Source: an uncultured Eubacterium sp.
Lineage (GTDB): Bacteria > Bacillota > Clostridia > Lachnospirales > Lachnospiraceae
DNA length: 31,836 nucleotides
NCBI GenBank assembly: GCA_905236735.1
Contig: CAJOOU010000145.1
Location: 1-31,836, forward strand
Direction of reading: 5' to 3'
The position numbers and the translations under genes are program-made. Below the pieces are notes generated by a model. The model made no database searches, was not told where the DNA came from, and worked only from the letters and a program-made list of their open reading frames with translations. Positions 7,479 through 15,481 of this stretch are shown here, piece by piece. The number at the start of each line of letters is the position of its first letter. Position 1 is the stretch's first letter.

Positions 7479-8693
7479 ATGATAAAAACAGCAATACTTG
7501 GATATGGTACCATAGGTTCGGGCGCTGCAGAGGTGCTTGAGGTCAACAAAGAAGTAATCAAACAAAGAGTGGGAGAAGAAATAAGTCTTGCCTACATTCT
7601 TGACAGAAAGGATCTTTCCGGGGATCCGAGAGCCGGTCTTGTAACAACCGATTTTGACAAAATTTTAAATGATGACGAGGTGAAAATCGTCATTGAGACA
7701 ATGGGAGGCACCGGCGCTGCATATACCTTTGTAAAGGCTGCACTTGAAGCCGGGAAAAGTGTTGCTACTTCCAACAAAGCCCTTGTGGCAAAGTATGGTA
7801 CGGAGCTTATGGAGATAGCCCGTGAAAAAAATGTGAGCTTTTTATTCGAAGCCAGTGTAGGAGGCGGCATTCCCATTATCAGACCTTTGTATGATGCCCT
7901 TGGCGGAGATGAGATAGAAGAGATATCGGGTATAATGAACGGTACGACGAACTTTATCCTTACCAAGATGGCGAAGGAAGGTTCGGATTTTGATGAGGTC
8001 TTAAAGGAGGCGCAGAGCCTCGGATTTGCTGAAGCCGACCCGACAGATGATGTTGAAGGATATGACGCAGGCAGAAAGATTTCCATTCTTACCTCGATAG
8101 TAAGCGGTAAACAGGTGAACTTTGAAGGGGTTCATATGGAAGGAATTACCGGTATTACCGCAGAAGATATGAAGTACGCTCTTGTACTTGACAGAGCTAT
8201 AAAGCTCGTTGCAACAAGCAAAAAGACTGATAAGGGTTACTACGCAATTGTATCACCGGTGATGCTTTCGGACTCTCATCCGCTTTATCCGGTTAACGGT
8301 GTTTTCAATGCGATTTTTGTAAAGGGCAATATGCTCGGAGATTCAATGTTTTATGGCAGCGGAGCAGGCAAACTCCCTACGGCAAGTGCTGTAATTGCCG
8401 ATGTGGTAAATATCGCCAAGAACATGGGCCGCCATATACCTTATGTCTGGAGCGGCGAAGAGCTTGCTCTTTTAAACTATGAGGATATGACAAGAAAGTT
8501 CTTTGTAAGGGCGTCGGGTGATATCAAAGAAAGAGAAGCAGAGATTACTTCACTGTTCGGAGATGTGGCGTTTGTGGAGGCTTCGGGACTTAAGGGCGAG
8601 TTTGGATTCGTTACCGAAGAGATGACAGAAAAGAGCTTCGCGGATAAATACGAGAAGTTAGCTGACAAAATCACCAGAATCCGTCTGGGTTAA
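7479..8693 (+). CDS. hom: Homoserine dehydrogenase
   Basis: The enzyme reduces aspartate semialdehyde to homoserine with NAD(P)H, the branch point to threonine and methionine. The 404-residue protein starts with a Rossmann nucleotide-binding motif (GYGTIGSG, 8-15) and has the family blocks EASVGGGIPIIRPL and NGTTNFIL. The catalytic residues Glu185, Asp196 and Lys200 keep the spacing of yeast E208/D219/K223. A C-terminal ACT-type domain (about 340-404) suggests feedback inhibition. AGAGAGG precedes ATG 7479 by 8 bases. It lies between the ACT regulator and aspartokinase, two other parts of the same pathway. Confidence 0.95.
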   Translation: MIKTAILGYGTIGSGAAEVLEVNKEVIKQRVGEEISLAYILDRKDLSGDPRAGLVTTDFDKILNDDEVKIVIETMGGTGAAYTFVKAALEAGKSVATSNKALVAKYGTELMEIAREKNVSFLFEASVGGGIPIIRPLYDALGGDEIEEISGIMNGTTNFILTKMAKEGSDFDEVLKEAQSLGFAEADPTDDVEGYDAGRKISILTSIVSGKQVNFEGVHMEGITGITAEDMKYALVLDRAIKLVATSKKTDKGYYAIVSPVMLSDSHPLYPVNGVFNAIFVKGNMLGDSMFYGSGAGKLPTASAVIADVVNIAKNMGRHIPYVWSGEELALLNYEDMTRKFFVRASGDIKEREAEITSLFGDVAFVEASGLKGEFGFVTEEMTEKSFADKYEKLADKITRIRLG

Positions 8694-8739
8694 TCATGTA
8701 AAAAAGCTTAGGCTTTAGTTATATATGTAGGAGGATAAT

Positions 8740-9945
8740 ATGCTTATCGTTAAGAAATTTGGAGGCAGCTCTGTTGCCGACAAAGAAAGAATTATGAATG
8801 TGGCAAGACGCTGCATCGAAGACTATAACAAAGGTCATGATGTTGTGGTTGTGCTTTCGGCAATGGGTAAGACAACAGACCGTCTTTTGGAGATGGCAGC
8901 GGACATAAACCCGGATGCCAAAAAGAGAGAACTGGATATGCTCCTTGCGACAGGAGAACAGACATCGGTAGCACTTATGGCAATGGCTATGGACTCTATG
9001 GGAGTATCGGCTATTTCACTTAATGCCTTCCAGGTTGCCATGCATACAACAAGTGAGTACAGCAATGCGAAATTTAAACGAATCGATACCGAGCGTATCC
9101 GTCACGAACTTGATTCGAGAAAAATCGTTATTGTAACAGGATTCCAGGGAATTAATAAATACGACGATCTGACCACCTTGGGAAGAGGAGGTTCGGATAC
9201 AACGGCGGTAGCCCTTGCAGCTGCCCTTCATGCGGACGCGTGTGAGATATATACCGATGTAGAAGGTGTATATACAGCAGATCCGAGAGTCGTACCGAAT
9301 GCCAAAAAGATGAAGGAAATCACCTATGACGAGATGCTTGAACTTGCTACTCTCGGAGCCAAGGTGCTTCACAATCGTTCGGTTGAAATGGCTAAAAAAT
9401 ACGGTGTACAGTTGGTTGTTCGTTCATCTCTTACCGAGGCTGAAGGAACAGTTGTTAAGGAGGTTGTAAAGATGGAACAGATGTTAATCAGTGGAGTGGC
9501 TGCTGATAAGAATACGGCAAGAATTGCGGTTATAGGTCTTAAGGATGAGCCGGGTATTGCGTTTAAGGTATTTAACCTTATGGCTGCTCATAATATCAGC
9601 GTGGATGTTATCCTTCAGTCAATAGGACGCGACGGCACAAAAGATATTTCGTTCACTGTTGCAAAGACAGATATGAAGGATGCTTTAAATGTGCTTGAAG
9701 AAAACAAAGACCGCATCACAGCCCAGCGTATTGAGGCTGATGACAAGGTTGCGAAGGTATCCGTAGTTGGAGCCGGCATGCAGACAAATACGGGAGTTGC
9801 ATCGGGAATGTTTGAGGCTCTTTACAATGTAGGAGTAAACATCAGAATGATTTCAACAAGTGATATTCGTATTACCGTGCTTATAAATGAAGAGGATGTG
9901 GACAAGGCTACCCGCGCGGTACACGACAAGTTCATTCCGGACTAA
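8740..9945 (+). CDS. lysC: Aspartokinase
   Basis: Aspartokinase phosphorylates aspartate, the first step to lysine, threonine and methionine. The 401-residue chain opens with the family signature KKFGGSSVAD and carries the substrate/ATP block TTLGRGGSDTTAVALAAAL. Residues about 265-401 are two ACT domains (NTARIAVIGLKDEPGIA; KVSVVGAGMQTNTGVAS), so it is the short, monofunctional, feedback-regulated form like B. subtilis LysC/AKII. AGGAGG at 8730-8735 gives a strong ribosome site for ATG 8740. A second strong site inside the gene can give the regulatory subunit alone. No lysine riboswitch is seen in the 46-bp gap upstream. Confidence 0.95.
   Translation: MLIVKKFGGSSVADKERIMNVARRCIEDYNKGHDVVVVLSAMGKTTDRLLEMAADINPDAKKRELDMLLATGEQTSVALMAMAMDSMGVSAISLNAFQVAMHTTSEYSNAKFKRIDTERIRHELDSRKIVIVTGFQGINKYDDLTTLGRGGSDTTAVALAAALHADACEIYTDVEGVYTADPRVVPNAKKMKEITYDEMLELATLGAKVLHNRSVEMAKKYGVQLVVRSSLTEAEGTVVKEVVKMEQMLISGVAADKNTARIAVIGLKDEPGIAFKVFNLMAAHNISVDVILQSIGRDGTKDISFTVAKTDMKDALNVLEENKDRITAQRIEADDKVAKVSVVGAGMQTNTGVASGMFEALYNVGVNIRMISTSDIRITVLINEEDVDKATRAVHDKFIPD
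9472..9945 (+). CDS. Probable aspartokinase beta subunit from an internal in-frame start
   Basis: Inside lysC, AAGGAGG (9457-9463) stands 8 bases before an in-frame ATG (9472, Met245). Translation from it would give a 157-residue protein made only of the two ACT domains. In B. subtilis AKII the small beta subunit arises from an in-frame internal start at the same place and assembles with the full-length alpha chain. The sequence supports this alternative start well; expression is inferred. Some of the SD match could come from the codons for Val-Lys-Glu-Val. Confidence 0.6.
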   Translation: MEQMLISGVAADKNTARIAVIGLKDEPGIAFKVFNLMAAHNISVDVILQSIGRDGTKDISFTVAKTDMKDALNVLEENKDRITAQRIEADDKVAKVSVVGAGMQTNTGVASGMFEALYNVGVNIRMISTSDIRITVLINEEDVDKATRAVHDKFIPD

Positions 9946-9948
9946 AAG

Positions 9949-10563
9949 ATGCGTATTTGTTATGCGGACATAAATGAGATTCTGCCACTGCGTTTTAAGC
10001 AGCTTAAAAATCTCCTTTTGTGGGAGGAGAGAAAAAGCAAATCAGAGAGACTGCGTTTTGAAGATGATAAAAAAAGATGTATCGGAGCAGGAAGTCTGCT
10101 CATGAAAATGCTTAGAGATGAGGAAGTTACTGATTTTGAAATCTCTGTAAACGAGTTTGGCAAGCCTTATTTAAAAAATCGTCCCAATCTGCATTTTAAT
10201 ATTTCCCACAGCGGAGATTATGTATTTTGTATAACGGATGATATGCCTGTGGGGATCGATGTGGAAAAACTTTCCTCTGCCAATATAGCTGTTGCAAAGC
10301 GATATTTTGCAAAAAGCGAATATGAGTGGATAATGGAAAAAGACCCGGAGAAGAGGTTTGTGCGCATCTGGACATTAAAAGAAAGTTACGCCAAATATAA
10401 AGGTCAGGGACTTGGTCTTTCGTTCGGGGGATTTGAGGCAATTCCTGATTTGGGCAAGGTCCCACCCGATGCGTTTTTTACGGAATATGAGCTGCCTGGA
10501 TATCATATTTCGGCTTGTGCATCGAAAAAAATCACCGGGATAATAGAAAAAGTAAGTTTGTAA
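9949..10563 (+). CDS. 4'-phosphopantetheinyl transferase (Sfp/AcpT superfamily)
   Basis: The 204-residue protein has the three family motifs: FNISHSGD (83-90), GIDVE (102-106, with Mg-binding Asp104 and Glu106) and WTLKESYAKYKG (141-152, with Glu145 and Lys149). These enzymes move the phosphopantetheine arm from CoA to carrier proteins. The length and the double-domain layout are of Sfp type. No carrier protein or NRPS/PKS gene is in the window, so the client is unknown; it could be a fatty-acid acyl carrier protein or a distant synthase. It begins 3 bases after the lysC stop and is the last gene before the terminator, so it is co-transcribed. Confidence 0.93.
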   Translation: MRICYADINEILPLRFKQLKNLLLWEERKSKSERLRFEDDKKRCIGAGSLLMKMLRDEEVTDFEISVNEFGKPYLKNRPNLHFNISHSGDYVFCITDDMPVGIDVEKLSSANIAVAKRYFAKSEYEWIMEKDPEKRFVRIWTLKESYAKYKGQGLGLSFGGFEAIPDLGKVPPDAFFTEYELPGYHISACASKKITGIIEKVSL

Positions 10564-10599
10564 AAAAGTCGGACAAAGCATTGCTTTGCCGACTTTTTT
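10562..10599. terminator. Strong terminator after the amino-acid operon
   Basis: AAAAAAGTCGG (10562-10572) pairs with CCGACTTTTTT (10589-10599), and CAAAGC/GCTTTG (10574-10579 with 10583-10588) extends the hairpin. The stem has A and T tails on both sides and overlaps the stop codon of the transferase gene. Confidence 0.93.
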
Positions 10600-10635
10600 G
10601 GCACATTGGTTGAGATTTTACGAAATTTATTGTAT

Positions 10636-10641
10636 TATAAT
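10636..10641 (+). promoter_or_regulatory. Possible -10 box for the signalling operon
   Basis: A perfect TATAAT lies directly after the terminator and 19 bases before ATG 10660. The best -35 candidate (TTGAGA, 10610-10615) is 20 bp away, which is long. Position between a terminator and a new gene makes a promoter likely; the -35 is uncertain. Confidence 0.5.
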
Positions 10642-10659
10642 TTACATCAAGAGCTAATT

Positions 10660-11343
10660 ATGGAATATTCGGGGAGACAGATGAAGTATCTTGTGATTTT
10701 AAATGCAGCTGTAGCTTTTGCGGGATTATGTGGATTTATTTACGGAGCCGTAAGGTATTTTAAACCTTTGGCGCCCCTTTATGCAATTATGACGGTGTTT
10801 GGCGTGGGATGCAGTATGCTCGGAAGAGTTTACCAGTTTATAAGACTTTTTACCGGCGGTGAGATAACAGGAGTTTTTCAGGTGGGGATACTTGGGGTTA
10901 TAGGTGCGTTTTCCTTCCTTTTTTCTGTAAATTTCGGTCAGATAGATTCACTTGTGGATGACGGAACGGATGTATACAAAAAATATCGTGTTATGGGGCT
11001 TATAGGCCCTGTTTCGGTAGCGGCGCTTTATTTGCCGGTTCTGCTTTCCGATGCATCTTTAGCGGTCAGAATCAGTTATGCTGTAGCTACTGTATTTATT
11101 GCACTGGCGGCATATTATAATGTAAAGCACCTTCTTATAGAAGATGTGGAGTTTGGTGTTGTGATGTGCCTCAGGCCGTTTAATGCGATTGTATTTCTGT
11201 ACGGAATACTTTGTATGACGGAGATGATAGCATTTGCGCGCGGTATGGATGCTTTACTTATCGTATCGGATATTATGATTGCGGGGATACTTATTCTGAT
11301 TATTCCGGTGATGGAGCAGGGGGTAAAAAAATGGATGAGCTGA
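10660..11343 (+). CDS. Seven-helix integral membrane protein of unknown function
   Basis: I do not recognise a family. The 227-residue protein shows seven likely membrane helices (near residues 9-29, 36-54, 68-88, 109-128, 134-153, 170-190 and 193-214) and short polar loops, the longest being about 20 residues (QIDSLVDDGTDVYKKYR). No catalytic motif is visible. The start is uncertain: ATG 10660 or ATG 10681, the latter with GGGGAG 4 bases upstream; the leader has a TATAAT at 10636-10641. The gene overlaps the PrsW-like protease gene by 13 bases and heads the signalling block, so it could be the sensor or partner for the soluble histidine kinase encoded downstream; this is an inference from position. 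Confidence 0.75.
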   Translation: MEYSGRQMKYLVILNAAVAFAGLCGFIYGAVRYFKPLAPLYAIMTVFGVGCSMLGRVYQFIRLFTGGEITGVFQVGILGVIGAFSFLFSVNFGQIDSLVDDGTDVYKKYRVMGLIGPVSVAALYLPVLLSDASLAVRISYAVATVFIALAAYYNVKHLLIEDVEFGVVMCLRPFNAIVFLYGILCMTEMIAFARGMDALLIVSDIMIAGILILIIPVMEQGVKKWMS

Positions 11344-11975
11344 TGAGTATTATATATATGTGCTTTATCATCCCCATGTTCCCCTTCCTTCTGATACTCA
11401 GAGATAAAAGGTCGCAAGTACTTGTGGGCTGCCTTATGGCAGGCATATCGATATGCTTTGGTGCTGCCTATATCAACAGGTCATTGCTTATATTATGTGG
11501 CGGAGATGCTTTATATGTGACTACCAATATCACTCCGATATCGGAGGAGGTACTAAAAGCAGTCCCGGTTCTTTTTCTGGCATATTTTATATCAGATGAA
11601 AGAGACTTTCTTTTGTCTGCGGCATTTGCGGTGGGAGTCGGCTTTGCAATACTTGAGAACACCGTTATACTTACCTCAAATATTGAGACGGTTACCGTGC
11701 TTTGGGCGTTTTTGAGAGGTATAGGAGCCGCGTTTATGCACGGTACGGCAACTGCCTTTGTGGGATACGGGATGAGTTATGTAAAAAAGAAGAAAAAACT
11801 CTTTTACTGCGGCACATTTTCGCTCCTTATAGCGGCGATCATTTATCACGCATTGTTTAATCTGATCGTACAGTCAGGGTTTGGAATGGTAGCTTTTTTC
11901 ATACCTACCGTTTTATTCTTATATATGTTTTATGAAGTTTATAAAAGCAATCTTTTAAAGGAGGAATTGTTATGA
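11331..11975 (+). CDS. PrsW-type intramembrane metalloprotease
   Basis: The 214-residue membrane protein has the conserved pattern of the PrsW family, a group of membrane-embedded zinc proteases: ITPISEEVLKAVP with the Glu-Glu pair, GVGFAILEN, GAAFMHGTATA with a His, and IYHALFN with another His. In B. subtilis and C. difficile PrsW performs site-1 cleavage of anti-sigma factors. No anti-sigma or sigma gene is in the window, so here it may instead cut a membrane or lipoprotein partner from the same operon. ATG 11331 lies inside the end of the upstream gene with GGGGG before it, giving coupled translation. A longer frame from 11211 only overlaps the upstream gene. Confidence 0.87.
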   Translation: MDELMSIIYMCFIIPMFPFLLILRDKRSQVLVGCLMAGISICFGAAYINRSLLILCGGDALYVTTNITPISEEVLKAVPVLFLAYFISDERDFLLSAAFAVGVGFAILENTVILTSNIETVTVLWAFLRGIGAAFMHGTATAFVGYGMSYVKKKKKLFYCGTFSLLIAAIIYHALFNLIVQSGFGMVAFFIPTVLFLYMFYEVYKSNLLKEELL

Positions 11976-12961
11976 AAAAGAAATTGGTTGCATTTATGAT
12001 CATGGGAGCTGTCATGCTTTCGCTTACCGCGTGTGACAGCGGCAATCAGACGGGCACGGTGCTTCCGGCATCAGAGTCTGCAGATGCGGAGAACGCAGAA
12101 GAGGGAACGCTCGAATTTACCGTAGGAGATGACGGAAGCGTTATACTTAATGCCGAAAACGCAGCGATCGGAATGAGTGCCGAGGGCGAGATAACCATTG
12201 AAGAAGGATATTCTGCAATAGATATTTACGAAGACCTTGATTATGAAAGCGAGCCGTGCATAGAATTCTCATGCTATCCCAAGGGAACAAGCCCTGCAAG
12301 CTCATACTATTCATACGGCAGCGGATCTATCCATCTTGAAATGGATCCGGGGGAATATGTCATAACGGCTACGGTTATTGAGGGAACAGCTACGGGTACG
12401 CTAACCTTTACCGAGGGAGACGGCTCTGATTTTGGAACAGATTACGAACAAACACGTGCTGACAGCCTTGAGGAATTTGCGGCTGTTTATTCGGGAGATG
12501 AATATGAGGTGTCTTACCGTGTGGCAAGCTTTTCAAGGGATTTTTCCGAAGATGAAAGAGACCTTACCGCGGCAGTTGTATTTTTGGGAGATAAGTACGA
12601 GACGGACGAAAAGACAGCAGTCTTTGCAAAAGCAGTGGTGTACGTGCTTAAAGCGGACGGAGATGCTCTTACAGTAAGTACTGTTACTCCGGAATTTGTA
12701 TTATATGAGGCAGAATACGAAGACGGAGAGGAAACAGGAAGCGGCATATCAAGCATAGAAGAAGAGTGGATCGACGAAGGATACTGCTCACTTGAAGATT
12801 TGTGCGCTGAATATCCGCAGGCGCTCGAAGGACTTGAAAATATACAGGTAAAGTCCGAAACTGCAAATGATACGCTCATTAGTCTTCTTAACGAATACAA
12901 TTCGATTTACGGATATTCGTTTAAAACTGTAAATATTTCGGGCACAGATTACGCACTTTAA
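11972..12961 (+). CDS. Acidic secreted lipoprotein, function unknown
   Basis: The 329-residue protein starts with a lipoprotein signal peptide: MKKK, a hydrophobic stretch and the lipobox LTAC with the lipidated Cys21. After it comes a Ser/Ala/Glu-rich linker, a beta-rich region (about 47-145) and a second acidic domain that I do not recognise. It would be anchored on the outer face of the cytoplasmic membrane. AAAGGAGG at 11957-11964 is a strong ribosome site, and its ATG overlaps the protease stop by 4 bases. Position in the operon suggests a sensor or substrate in the same signalling pathway; cleavage by the PrsW-like protease is a guess. Confidence 0.8.
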   Translation: MKKKLVAFMIMGAVMLSLTACDSGNQTGTVLPASESADAENAEEGTLEFTVGDDGSVILNAENAAIGMSAEGEITIEEGYSAIDIYEDLDYESEPCIEFSCYPKGTSPASSYYSYGSGSIHLEMDPGEYVITATVIEGTATGTLTFTEGDGSDFGTDYEQTRADSLEEFAAVYSGDEYEVSYRVASFSRDFSEDERDLTAAVVFLGDKYETDEKTAVFAKAVVYVLKADGDALTVSTVTPEFVLYEAEYEDGEETGSGISSIEEEWIDEGYCSLEDLCAEYPQALEGLENIQVKSETANDTLISLLNEYNSIYGYSFKTVNISGTDYAL

Positions 12962-12986
12962 GTGCTTGCGGAGGAGACCTGTATTT

Positions 12987-13481
12987 ATGAGAAAAATTGC
13001 GACGCTTGTTTTAGTTATTACATTATTGGCAGCAGTCTTTGCGGGCTGCGGCAATAAGACTTCCGAAGAGAACGATACATCGGCATTTCAGACTCCGGAG
13101 GATTTTGAATGGGAAGGCAGCTATATTGACGAAGAAGGCGGTATGGCCGTGCTTACCATTTCAAAAAGCGGAAAAAAATACGAATGCATAATAGATGTGC
13201 CGGATAAGGATGTGACTCATATTGACAGTTACACATTTACGGCTGTAGAGGATGATGCCGGGCTTATCTATGAAGACTGCATTTGCACATCTTTCGATAT
13301 CCCGGATTATGAAGACGAGGAAGACGTGCTTGTAAGTGACGAGGTATACACAAACGGCACGGGAAGTCTTTACTATGTTGACGGATATGTATATTGGCTC
13401 GATGATGAAAATAATGCCGGCGAGAACTTTGTGTTTGTAAAACAGGACGATGATATGGAAAGCGGAGATGCCGGAAAGTAA
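12987..13481 (+). CDS. Lipoprotein, first of a paralogous pair
   Basis: The 164-residue protein has a signal peptide ending in the lipobox FAGC. The mature part is acidic and looks like a small beta-barrel or lipocalin-like domain. It is homologous to the lipoprotein encoded at 14157-14621: both have a W-E-x-S or S-W-E-A opening, then L-T-I/D, then a G-LIY-x-DC block, then a G-S/K-G block followed by V/I-W-x-D. ATG 12987 has GAGGAG about 10 bases upstream; the TTG at 12966 is less likely. The stop codon overlaps the start of the histidine kinase gene (TAATG), so the two are coupled. Confidence 0.82.
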   Translation: MRKIATLVLVITLLAAVFAGCGNKTSEENDTSAFQTPEDFEWEGSYIDEEGGMAVLTISKSGKKYECIIDVPDKDVTHIDSYTFTAVEDDAGLIYEDCICTSFDIPDYEDEEDVLVSDEVYTNGTGSLYYVDGYVYWLDDENNAGENFVFVKQDDDMESGDAGK

Positions 13482-14182
13482 TGTTTGGTAAAAAGTATCA
13501 AAAACGCATAGAAGAACTCGAAAAGAAGCTTAAAGAAAAAGATGAGATAATAGAAAACCAGAACTTAAGGCTTATGTCGCAGCAGATAAGACCTCATTTT
13601 GTTTTTAATTCGCTTCTGGCAATAAAGCAGCTTTGCACGGAAGACCCTAAGAAGGCGGCGGAATCGGTTCAGCATTTTGCATCATATCTGAGGGCTAATC
13701 TGGATGCGATGTCCATACAGGGAACGGTGCCGTTTAAAAAAGAGCTCGATAACATAAAAGAGTATGTGGCTTTGGAACAGGCTGACCCGGCAAGCAGATT
13801 CCGGATAGAATACGACATAAAATTTTCCGATTTTATGCTACCTCTCCTTAGTGTGCAGCCCATAGTGGAAAATGCCATAAGGCACGGGATACCGTCAAAA
13901 AACTCTAACGGATTTATTTCGGTCAGCACAAGTTTGGAGGATAATAACGCGGTAATAGTGGTAGCCGATAACGGAAACGGCTATGTGAGTGAGACGCGTC
14001 AGCAGGGTGAGCACAGAAGCATAGGCGTACAAAATGTCAGAGAAAGACTTAAGATCATTTGCGGCGGCAGTCTTTCCATAGCAAATACAGGCCATGGCAC
14101 AATAGTAAGGATAACAGTGCCCTTGGAAGATAAAGTTTCAGGCGGAGCGGATGAGGATGAAGATTTCGGGGATGAATTATAA
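13481..14182 (+). CDS. Soluble LytS-like sensor histidine kinase
   Basis: The 233-residue protein is a His_kinase/HATPase pair of the LytS/YehU class: the phospho-acceptor His39 in QIRPHFVFNSLL, the N box VENAIRHG (Asn131), and the G1 box ADNGNGY (162-168). The N-terminus (1-35) is a charged coiled coil, and there is no membrane helix or sensor domain. A cytosolic LytS-like kinase without its own sensor is unusual, so the stimulus must arrive through a partner, possibly the seven-helix protein or one of the lipoproteins. It phosphorylates, presumably, the response regulator encoded 464 bases downstream. A 20-residue acidic tail ends the protein. Confidence 0.9.
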   Translation: MFGKKYQKRIEELEKKLKEKDEIIENQNLRLMSQQIRPHFVFNSLLAIKQLCTEDPKKAAESVQHFASYLRANLDAMSIQGTVPFKKELDNIKEYVALEQADPASRFRIEYDIKFSDFMLPLLSVQPIVENAIRHGIPSKNSNGFISVSTSLEDNNAVIVVADNGNGYVSETRQQGEHRSIGVQNVRERLKIICGGSLSIANTGHGTIVRITVPLEDKVSGGADEDEDFGDEL

Positions 14183-14621
14183 AAAATGCTTTTATTCGGT
14201 GATCCTTATTGCCGCGGCTTTTATTTTTGCGAGCTGCGGCAATAAAGAGAGCCTTTCGGGAAATACCGCTTCGGGTGAGGCTGATACATTTACGGGCAGC
14301 TGGGAAGCGTATGATGATGAGAATATTTTAACCCTTGATATATGGACCGGCGAAGATGGAACATATTATGGCCAGATCAGCTGTGACGGAGAAGAAAACA
14401 GCGCTTTTTTTTGGGAATTTTCCGCAGAATATAAAAACGGCGCCCTTATATACAGCGACTGCCAAAAAACCGAGGTTACATATGATGACGATGGATACAG
14501 CGGAGAAGAAGAGGTTTATTTTGGAGGAAGCGGTAAAATAACCTTATCTTCAGGTAAACTTATATGGAAAGACAAGGAAGAAGGGCTCAAATACACATTT
14601 GAGTATACGGGCTCATACTGA
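14157..14621 (+). CDS. Lipoprotein, second of a paralogous pair
   Basis: The 154-residue protein has a signal peptide with the lipobox FASC. The mature domain is acidic and shares the order of motifs with the lipoprotein encoded at 12987-13481 (for example GALIYSDC against AGLIYEDC). ATG 14157 is chosen because GGCGGAG lies 9 bases before it; ATG 14151 and 14172 are alternatives. The gene overlaps the end of the kinase gene by 26 bases, which supports one transcript. A membrane-anchored partner for the kinase pathway is likely, but the ligand is unknown. Confidence 0.82.
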   Translation: MKISGMNYKKCFYSVILIAAAFIFASCGNKESLSGNTASGEADTFTGSWEAYDDENILTLDIWTGEDGTYYGQISCDGEENSAFFWEFSAEYKNGALIYSDCQKTEVTYDDDGYSGEEEVYFGGSGKITLSSGKLIWKDKEEGLKYTFEYTGSY

Positions 14622-14646
14622 TTTTTTGAAAGGGAATAAAGGAGTT

Positions 14647-15432
14647 ATGAAAACACTTACGGTGGATGACAGACAGCTTGCCGTAAACAACCTTATATCT
14701 GCAATGAAGGAGATCGATCCGGGGGGCACTCATACGGGGCTCATATCATCACATGAGGCTGTTTCGTATGCCAAAAACAATATGATCGATGTGGCCTTTC
14801 TTGATATTGAGATGCCGGATATGAACGGACTTGTGCTTGCAAAGGAGCTTAAAACCCTGCAGCCGAATATGAATATTATATTTGTGACCGGACATATGGA
14901 ATACGCCTATGACGCTCATAAGCTTTATGCGAGCGGCTATCTTATGAAACCGGCCGCAAAAAATGATATTATGGATGCGCTCGAAAATTTAAGGCATCCT
15001 GTTACTCGAACCGGCAAAAGGGTAAAGGTGCAGTGCTTTGGCAGTTTCGAGGTATTTGTAGACCATGAGCCTTTGGTTTTCTCGCGTTCAAGAAGTAAGG
15101 AAGTCTTTGCCTACCTTATAGACAGCCATGGGGCGTTTATAAGCAGTGGAGAGCTTATAGGCGTGCTCTGGGAGGATGCAGGCAATATCGAGTCCAGAAA
15201 GAGTCAGATGAGATCTTTTATGGCGGACGTGCGCAATACGTTTAATAATGTAGGAGTAAACGATATTATCCTCAAGGAAAGAAATTCCATAGCGGTGAGG
15301 GTAGATGCCGTGGACTGTGACTATTACAGATTTCTTGAAGGGGATGCCAGGAGCGTAAATATGTTTATGGGAGAATATATGAAACAGTACAGCTGGGCGG
15401 AAATGAGGCTCGGCGAGCTTACGATGTTATAG
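14647..15432 (+). CDS. Response regulator with SARP-like output domain
   Basis: The 261-residue protein has a receiver domain (1-118) with the acidic pair Asp7/Asp8, phospho-acceptor Asp53 in FLDIEMPDMNG, Thr81 and Lys101. Residues about 127-218 form an OmpR/SARP-type winged helix (VQCFGSFEVFVD..SRSRSKEVFAYLI..GELIGVLW). A shortened BTAD-like segment follows (DCDYYRFLEGD, GEYMKQYSW). LytS-like kinases usually pair with LytTR regulators, so this pairing is unusual. The ribosome site GGAG (14641-14644) is only 2 bases from ATG 14647, but the receiver domain begins there. It ends before a terminator and is the likely activator of the adjacent operon, which carries SARP-spaced direct repeats. Confidence 0.88.
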   Translation: MKTLTVDDRQLAVNNLISAMKEIDPGGTHTGLISSHEAVSYAKNNMIDVAFLDIEMPDMNGLVLAKELKTLQPNMNIIFVTGHMEYAYDAHKLYASGYLMKPAAKNDIMDALENLRHPVTRTGKRVKVQCFGSFEVFVDHEPLVFSRSRSKEVFAYLIDSHGAFISSGELIGVLWEDAGNIESRKSQMRSFMADVRNTFNNVGVNDIILKERNSIAVRVDAVDCDYYRFLEGDARSVNMFMGEYMKQYSWAEMRLGELTML

Positions 15433-15446
15433 GTTTGCATTAAGAT

Positions 15447-15480
15447 AAAAAAGAGTTTCAAGGGCGAAACTCTTTTTTTT
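15447..15480 (+). terminator. Intrinsic terminator after the response regulator gene
   Basis: AAAAAAGAGTTTC (15447-15459) pairs with GAAACTCTTTTTT (15466-15478) around a 6-nt loop, then a T run to 15480. It ends the signalling block directly before the promoter element of the next operon. Confidence 0.93.
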
Positions 15481-15481
15481 G

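Noticed and set aside
8703..8716. Hairpin between hom and lysC
   Set aside because: The stem is only 5 bp (AAAGC/GCTTT) with no T tail; not a supportable terminator, and no lysine riboswitch elements are present.
11211..11330. Upstream extension of the PrsW-like gene
   Set aside because: It overlaps the seven-helix protein in another frame and lacks a ribosome site; ATG 11331 is preceded by a G-rich site and starts the family N-terminus.
12966..12974. Third SARP repeat (TTGCGGA at 12967-12973)
   Set aside because: Only a single copy, overlapping a ribosome site; no partner repeat 11 bp away and no -10 box.
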